Part shown: positions 59,310 to 64,000 of the stretch, piece by piece | How positions within the stretch are numbered: position 1 is the stretch's first letter | Layout of the letters: every line of letters starts with the position of its first letter | Assembly (NCBI RefSeq): GCF_000014565.1 | Contig: NC_008268.1 | Location: forward strand, 7,134,501 to 7,198,500 | DNA from: Rhodococcus jostii RHA1 | Lineage (GTDB): Bacteria; Actinomycetota; Actinomycetes; Mycobacteriales; Mycobacteriaceae | Length of the DNA stretch: 64,000 nt | Direction of reading: 5' to 3' | The notes under the pieces: generated by a model | Told to the model about the DNA's origin: nothing | Seen by the model: the letters and a program-made list of their open reading frames with translations, nothing else | The model's database searches: none | Position numbers and translations under genes: made by a program

Positions 59310-60110
59310 ATGGATAGTCCAGTCCTCGTCCAACGCGACGGGTTCATCGAGACATGGACGATTAATCGACCGGCGCAGAGCAATCCTATTTCCGGGATGG
59401 AGGTGGTCGACGCATTGGTCGCCTGCGTCGAGGCGGTCAATGCCGACTACGGTGTGCGAGCTGTCATCGTCACCGGTGCCGGTTCGACGTTTTCCGCCGG
59501 CGGCAACGTCAAGGACATGGCGAATCGTCGCGGATTGTTCGGGGGGAAGCCTCACGAACAGCGGGATGGCTACAGAGCTGGGATACAAAGGATTCCGCGG
59601 ATCATGTACAACTGCGACGTACCTCTCATCGCAGCAGTGAACGGTCCTGCAATCGGTGCCGGATGCGACCTCGCCCTCATGTGCGACCTTCGCATTGCCA
59701 GCAGTAAGGCCTTCTTTGCAGAGAGCTTCGTCAAGCTGGGAATCATCCCGGGTGACGGTGGCGCGTGGCTGCTGCCCAAGGCCGTCGGGATGGCGCGGGC
59801 GGCAGAGATGATCTTGACGGGCGACCGCGTCGACGCGGTCAAGGCACTCGAGTGGGGATTGGTCTCCAGTGTCGTTGCGCCGGACAAGCTGCTCGACGAA
59901 GCTCGCGCGCTCGCCGGCCGGGTGGCCGCCAATCCGCCACACTCGGTACGGATGGCCAAGAGGCTCCTCCGCGAGGGACAGCACCAAAGCCTGGACAGTC
60001 TCCTCGAATTATCCGCTGCCATGCAGGCGCTGGTTCAGCAGACGACCGATCACACGGAGGCAGTCAACGCCTTCATGGAGAAGAGAACTGCCGCCTTCAC
60101 CGGCGAGTGA
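59310..60110 (+). CDS. Enoyl-CoA hydratase/isomerase (crotonase family)
   Basis: A 266-residue crotonase. The oxyanion-hole segments are GSTFSAGGNVKDM near residue 65 and VNGPAIGAGCDLALMCD near 110, and the catalytic Glu position is in ESFVKLGIIPGDGGAWLLP. It would hydrate or isomerise an enoyl-CoA intermediate in the beta-oxidation-like lower pathway of the cluster. AGAGGAG lies before ATG 59310. The gene ends 16 bases before a strong terminator. Confidence 0.94.
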   Translation: MDSPVLVQRDGFIETWTINRPAQSNPISGMEVVDALVACVEAVNADYGVRAVIVTGAGSTFSAGGNVKDMANRRGLFGGKPHEQRDGYRAGIQRIPRIMYNCDVPLIAAVNGPAIGAGCDLALMCDLRIASSKAFFAESFVKLGIIPGDGGAWLLPKAVGMARAAEMILTGDRVDAVKALEWGLVSSVVAPDKLLDEARALAGRVAANPPHSVRMAKRLLREGQHQSLDSLLELSAAMQALVQQTTDHTEAVNAFMEKRTAAFTGE

Positions 60111-60126
60111 CGTGCCCGAGAAACCG

Positions 60127-60173
60127 AAGAACTCCGTGGATGCGAATTGGATGCTTCCACGGAGTTCTTTTTT
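60127..60173 (+). terminator. Strong intrinsic terminator after the crotonase gene
   Basis: AAGAACTCCGTGGA (60127-60140) and TCCACGGAGTTCTT (60156-60169) form a perfect 14-bp stem, followed by a run of six T ending at 60173. It closes the plus-strand operon and also faces the end of the minus-strand operon. Confidence 0.93.
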
Positions 60174-60221
60174 CTTGTCTGCTCGCGAAACTGGTGCCCC
60201 TTCTGGTGGCGCCTGGGCACT

Positions 60222-61250
60222 TCAGCGGGTGATGAGGCCCCAGATATTCTCGCAACCTGCTTCGAGAGCGGCGGTAGTCAAGGTGTCGTCCCAGTAGTGG
60301 ACGGATCCGAATTCCGAGCGCCACGCCAGGGCGGGATTGGTGAATTCGTGCAGCCTGTGCTCGCGGGTGGTGCCGATCGCACCGTGCACCTGGTGGGCGT
60401 TACGGACGACGACCGATGCCGCGTGTCCAGCACACGACCGGGCGACGGCAATGAGGAGTTCGAGGTTCTCACTCGACCACTGCGTGCGGACCGCTTCCGT
60501 CAATGCAGCTTCGGTCACTGTTCGGGCGAGGGAAGCTTCCGCTGCCATGTCAGCCACCAGGTTCTGCACGGCTTGAAATCTGGCCAGTGGGCGTCCGAAT
60601 TGCACTCGCTCGGTGGTGTGGGCGACGGAGAGATGGAGGATGCGGTCGAGGGCGGCACACACCTGCAGCGCTCGGATGAGGGCGCCCCGCAGAAAAAGTT
60701 GTCGGATCACCGAGTCCGACACTGGGGTCCCCGACAATGCGGTCGTGTCGGCGGAAACGATGGCGCGGGGTTCGTCGGCGAGGTTGGGGCGGGAGGTGAT
60801 GTCGAAAAGTGTTGTCTCGAGGCCGGCGACGACGTACGTGTCGTTCTTCCGCCAGACCGTGACGATCTTGTCTGCCTGGGACGCCCACGGCACGCCGCGG
60901 GCGACGCCTTTCTCGTCTAGTACGCATGCGGTGAGGCGTGCATTGTCGATCGGTAGGCCGGCTTCCTCGAGGAGCCAACCGGCGAGCAGGTCGTGTTCGG
61001 CGAGAGGAATCCGGACCCCGTGCGACACCGCGGCGCGCAAGAGTTCCGCGGCCTCGTACCAGCCTGCGCCGCTGCCGCCGGTCTCTTCGCGGCCGGTCAG
61101 CCGGACAAGACCCAGTTCGTCGAGTTGTGCCCAGAGGGAGGGATCGCACGTGGCCATCCCGTTCTCGGGCCCGTTTCGTTCCCGGTGAGCGGAAAAGACC
61201 GCGGACATCATGTCGGTGAGGTCCGCGTCGACCGTGGTTGGTGCGTGCAT
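60222..61250 (-). CDS. Acyl-CoA dehydrogenase, second subunit type
   Basis: A 342-residue FadE-like flavoprotein. The C-terminal helical domain is recognisable: RVQFGRPLARFQAVQNLVADMAAE, CAGHAASVVVRNAHQVHGAIGTTREHRLHEF. The N-terminal and middle parts are divergent, and the usual catalytic Glu before the RG motif is not obvious. It is encoded directly after another acyl-CoA dehydrogenase with a one-base TGATG overlap. Such pairs form alpha2beta2 enzymes in mycobacterial steroid side-chain degradation (FadE28-29 type), where only one subunit keeps the catalytic base. Confidence 0.88.
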   Translation of the reverse strand: MHAPTTVDADLTDMMSAVFSAHRERNGPENGMATCDPSLWAQLDELGLVRLTGREETGGSGAGWYEAAELLRAAVSHGVRIPLAEHDLLAGWLLEEAGLPIDNARLTACVLDEKGVARGVPWASQADKIVTVWRKNDTYVVAGLETTLFDITSRPNLADEPRAIVSADTTALSGTPVSDSVIRQLFLRGALIRALQVCAALDRILHLSVAHTTERVQFGRPLARFQAVQNLVADMAAEASLARTVTEAALTEAVRTQWSSENLELLIAVARSCAGHAASVVVRNAHQVHGAIGTTREHRLHEFTNPALAWRSEFGSVHYWDDTLTTAALEAGCENIWGLITR

Positions 61251-62395
61251 CAGCGCATTCCCAATCCCCGCGCGATCACGCCGCGCAGAACTTCGTTGGT
61301 GCCGCCCCGCAGAGTAAATCCCGGGCGTTGGACGATGGCGTCCTCGAGCATCGAGGTGTAATGAGTAGCCGAAGATTCATCGGTGAGGAGGTCGGCAAAG
61401 TCGGCTATGTCGCCTTCGGTGGACGTCCCGAGGACCTTGACCACGGCTGCGGCGGTGTCGGCGGGCTCGTGGCGCTCGAGTGCGCCCGCCACTGCGGTCG
61501 ACATCTGGTGCAGACCGGCGATCCGTCCGAAATACCGGCCCAGATTCGAATGCCGCGGCAAGGTTCCCTGCTTCATCTGTTCGGCGGTCTTCGCGAGCAG
61601 GACGAACGTCGACAGGAATCGCTCCGGGCCGCTGCGTTCGAAGCTGAGTTCCGAGGTGACCTGCTGCCACCCGTTGTCGATGGTGCCGAAGACCATCTCG
61701 TCCTCGACGAGGACCTCGTCGAGGAGGACCTCGTTGAAGTGGTGCTGCCCGTTCATCGACACGATCGGCCGGATGTCGACTCCGGGGGCGTGCAGATCGA
61801 CGATGAACTGGCTGAGGCCATCGTGTCGATGTGCCGGATCGAGTTGGGCGGTGCGAGCAAGGCAGATGAACGCGTCAGCGCGATGAGCACCTGAGGTCCA
61901 GACCTTGGCTCCGGTAATAGACCACCCTCCGTCCACTCGGGTGGCCTTTGTGCGCACACTGGCCAAGTCGGATCCGGAATCCGGCTCGCTCATACCGATA
62001 CCGAAATAGCATTCTCCGCGCGTGATCGCCGGCAAGAACTTGTGCTTCTGGACCTCGGTGCCGTACTTCAGCAGCGACGGGACGATCTGCCGGTCGGCGA
62101 TCCAGTGGGCGGCGACGGGGGCGCCAGCGGCGAGCAGCTCTTCGGTGACGACGAACCGTTCGAGGTGGCGGCGATCGTGGCCGCCGTACTCGGCCGGCAC
62201 GGTCATGCCCAGCCATCCGCGGGCGGCCAATGCACGTGTGAAGTCTTCGTCCCAGCCAGTCAACCACGAGTCGATCTGTCGGCCGATCTTGCCTTCGCTG
62301 AGCTGCTCGGCAAGAAACTCACGGACTTCGGTCCGCAAGTCGTCCATGGCGTGTGGGTCACTGGAGACCGGGGGCACCAATCTGAGGTTGGTCAT
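61250..62395 (-). CDS. Acyl-CoA dehydrogenase
   Basis: A 381-residue FAD enzyme introducing the alpha-beta double bond into an acyl-CoA. ITRGECYFGIGMSEPDSGSDLASVRTKA is the FAD-binding signature near residue 125, and FTLRGGTNEVLRGVIARGLGM is the C-terminal signature. The middle strand has WSITGAKVWTSGAH. Together with the overlapping downstream gene it probably forms a hetero-tetramer. It follows the broken CoA-transferase gene by 14 bases on the same strand. Confidence 0.94.
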   Translation of the reverse strand: MTNLRLVPPVSSDPHAMDDLRTEVREFLAEQLSEGKIGRQIDSWLTGWDEDFTRALAARGWLGMTVPAEYGGHDRRHLERFVVTEELLAAGAPVAAHWIADRQIVPSLLKYGTEVQKHKFLPAITRGECYFGIGMSEPDSGSDLASVRTKATRVDGGWSITGAKVWTSGAHRADAFICLARTAQLDPAHRHDGLSQFIVDLHAPGVDIRPIVSMNGQHHFNEVLLDEVLVEDEMVFGTIDNGWQQVTSELSFERSGPERFLSTFVLLAKTAEQMKQGTLPRHSNLGRYFGRIAGLHQMSTAVAGALERHEPADTAAAVVKVLGTSTEGDIADFADLLTDESSATHYTSMLEDAIVQRPGFTLRGGTNEVLRGVIARGLGMR

Positions 62396-62409
62396 GATGT
62401 TTCTTCCAT

Positions 62410-63486
62410 TCAGGAGGAGGTGGCCTGAGGCGACGTCGCCGTCACGACGGATGTATCGGCCAGCGCATGGACGCGGTCGGCGGAGTAACCGAGATCTTCG
62501 AGGATCGTGAAGGTGTCCTCTCCAAGCAAGGGAGCGTGTCGGCTGAACGAAATCGGTGTGCGCGACATCGCGAACGGAGTGCGGGTGGCGTAATACTTGC
62601 CTTCGGTAGGATGTTCACGCTTGGTGATCAATCCCTGGTCGAGGACGTAGGCGTTCTCGTGTGCGTGTGCGTGTGCGTGGGCGAGATCGAGTAGGTCGGA
62701 CGCGGGAATTCCCTGTGTCTGACACAAGTCCAACCATTCCCGCGTGGTCCGGCTCGGGACGGCCTCACGGATCGCCGAGAGAAGTTCGCCCATGTGGGTG
62801 TGGCGGTCGTTCACCGAGGCGTAGCGGGGGTTGTTCACCAGATCGGCGCGGCCGGCGATGATGAAGAAGTCGTTCCAGTTCTTCGCCGAGTTCGGCATGA
62901 TGCAGATCCAGCCGTCCGCCGTCTGGTGCGGGACTCGTTCCGGTGTCAGCACGCGCGCCCATCCGAAGTTCACCGAAGTGCTCGACGAGATTGAAGCCGA
63001 TCATCGCGTCGACCATCGGCACGTCGACCTCCCGGCCGAGGCCGGTGTGATTCTTCTCCATCGCGGCGGCGAGGACGGCGATGACGATGTAGAGCCCGAC
63101 GACCTTGTCGGCGATGACGTATGGGGCATAACGAGGGTCTCCGAGAGTCGCTCGTAGGTGATGCCCAACTTCTGCCGGGAGCGCGGCCGTAGATTCGTCA
63201 CCAACACATCCGCGTTGCGCACCAGGTCGTCGAGGATCTCACGGCCCTCCGCGGCGGCGAGGTCGATCGCGTTGCTGCGCTTGTTGCGCTGAAGGTTGAG
63301 TGTCAGAGCGCTCATACCTTCATGGCGGCGGGCACCTATATCTCGGCTCATGTCACTTTCGAGGCTCTCGACCTTGATGACGTCTGCGCCCATGTCGGCG
63401 AGGGTTGCGGTGGCGAAGGGGCCCATGATCACGGTCGTCAGATCGATGACGCGCAGACCATGAAGAGCGCCGGGTGTGAGTTCCAC
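62410..63486 (-). pseudogene. CaiB/BaiF class III CoA-transferase, broken by deletion and frameshifts
   Basis: GTG 63486 (with AGAGG before it) begins VELTPGALHGLRVIDLTTVIMGPFATATLADMGADVIKVES and continues normally to YERLSE. There a stretch of about 40 residues, including the usual nucleophile-bearing region after NPRLIY, is missing, and the frame changes to YAPYVIADKVVGLYIVIAV...VDAMIGFNLVEHFGE. A second shift near 62970 leads to NFGWARVLTPERVP through to the C terminus. An intact ancestor of about 400 residues would have attached CoA to the acid substrate of the neighbouring acyl-CoA dehydrogenases. Unless these are sequencing errors, the gene is dead. Confidence 0.82.
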
Positions 63487-63590
63487 TGAAACCTCTTTCA
63501 CTGCGACAGGAAGCACTTCAAGGACTATGTCAGCCTGAGCGGTTTTCCGCAATAAAGGAGTATTTTCCAGATATAAGTAAGATAGAGTAG

Positions 63591-63601
63591 GTGGTGACCA
63601 C
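63591..63601. promoter_or_regulatory. Candidate operator between the CoA-transferase and IclR genes
   Basis: GTGGT-G-ACCAC is a perfect short palindrome in the divergent spacer, next to AT-rich sequence (TATTTTCCAGATATAAG). It is a plausible IclR or RNA-polymerase-proximal site. Short, so tentative. Confidence 0.35.
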
Positions 63602-63638
63602 TCGGATGGAGCAGTGCCCGTAGGGAGAATGTGCCGTG

Positions 63639-64000
63639 ATGCAATCAGATGACGCCCTGAATGTTCGAGGCCGCAGTCGCCATCGAACCGTGGACCGCAT
63701 TGCTGCGATTCTCGAGCTCGTAGCCCGATCCCGCACCGGACTCACCTTGAGTGGGATGGCCAAAGAGCTTGACGCGCCGATCAGCTCGACGCAAGGTCTC
63801 GTCAACGGCCTCGTTGCGACGGGTTATCTCGAGGAGCACGAGCGACGGTACTCGCTCGGCAGTGCCCCGTATCTACTCAACCGCCTCGCAGGGCGGCAGC
63901 CCGTCTCGACGGTCACGCACGCCGACCTCGAAGACGTCCACGCGAGTTCCGGCTTGACGACCGTGCTGTCGATCGCCGTCGGTCCGAACATCTTCTACGT
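63639..64000 (+). CDS. IclR-family transcriptional regulator (3' end outside the window)
   Basis: ATG 63639 starts MQSDDALNVRGRSRHRTVDRIAAILELVARSRTGLTLSGMAKELDAP, an IclR winged helix-turn-helix, continuing STQGLVNGLVATGYLEEHERRYSLGSAPYLL. It is open to the window edge, where the effector domain (VTHADLEDVHASSGLTTVLSIAVG) begins. It is divergent from the CoA-transferase/acyl-CoA dehydrogenase genes and probably controls them and perhaps the plus-strand ketone operon in response to a pathway intermediate. Confidence 0.9.
   Translation, partial: MQSDDALNVRGRSRHRTVDRIAAILELVARSRTGLTLSGMAKELDAPISSTQGLVNGLVATGYLEEHERRYSLGSAPYLLNRLAGRQPVSTVTHADLEDVHASSGLTTVLSIAVGPNIFY

Overview
The window is about 64 kb of high-GC actinobacterial DNA. 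The housekeeping block keeps the order known from Mycobacterium and Rhodococcus (rimP-nusA-ylxR-infB-ylxP-rbfA-nrnA-dinF, then metallophosphoesterase-pptT-truB, mntR, ribF-rpsO-pnp). GTG/TTG starts and GTGA stop-start overlaps are frequent. A Mycobacteriales genome, most likely Rhodococcus or a close relative, fits best; this rests on synteny and protein appearance, not on a database search.

Layout. 0-2.6 kb: a minus-strand set (SDR oxidoreductase, SnoaL-like protein, DUF4439 protein, Tat lipoprotein). 2.7-18.7 kb: the conserved translation, RNA-processing and cofactor block, including the 4'-phosphopantetheinyl transferase PptT, which could activate the carrier domains of the NRPS further on. 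18.7-22.4 kb: a phosphatase/ComB-like/LysR operon divergent from an MFS exporter, then a 50-residue membrane protein. 22.4-25.0 kb: gene remnants (truncated methyltransferase, monooxygenase fragment, frameshifted mycothiol-type isomerase, mce fragment) around one intact SRPBCC gene.

25.0-44.4 kb is the centrepiece. It is a two-gene minus-strand operon: a fused PabA-PabB-PrmC-like protein (aminodeoxychorismate synthase plus a methyltransferase-like domain), and, one base after its stop codon, a 5,496-residue NRPS with order C-A-T-E / C-A-T-E / C-A-T / C-A-T-TE. Modules 1 and 2 are near-identical DNA repeated in tandem with a 4,674-bp period. Adenylation domains 3 and 4 are mosaics of each other, and all four A domains share a homogenised C-terminal cassette. 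The expected product is an N-acylated tetrapeptide with two D and two L residues, possibly carrying a residue made from 4-amino-4-deoxychorismate.

44.4-49.4 kb: a gene-poor stretch, a phage/plasmid-style SNF2 helicase with a possibly frameshifted partner, and a conserved Cys-rich protein. 49.8-54.2 kb is a graveyard of an old catabolic island: truncated MFS gene, alcohol dehydrogenase gene with an internal inversion, epoxide hydrolase remnant and IS256-type transposase fragment. Interspersed intact genes encode a 168-residue orphan, a VanB-type reductase and a YciI-like protein. 55.0-64.0 kb is a degradation cluster: aldehyde dehydrogenase, Baeyer-Villiger monooxygenase, esterase and crotonase on the plus strand; two acyl-CoA dehydrogenases and a broken class III CoA-transferase on the minus strand; and the start of an IclR regulator at the edge. 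Together these would turn a (cyclic) ketone into an ester, split it, oxidise the product to an acid and feed it to beta-oxidation.
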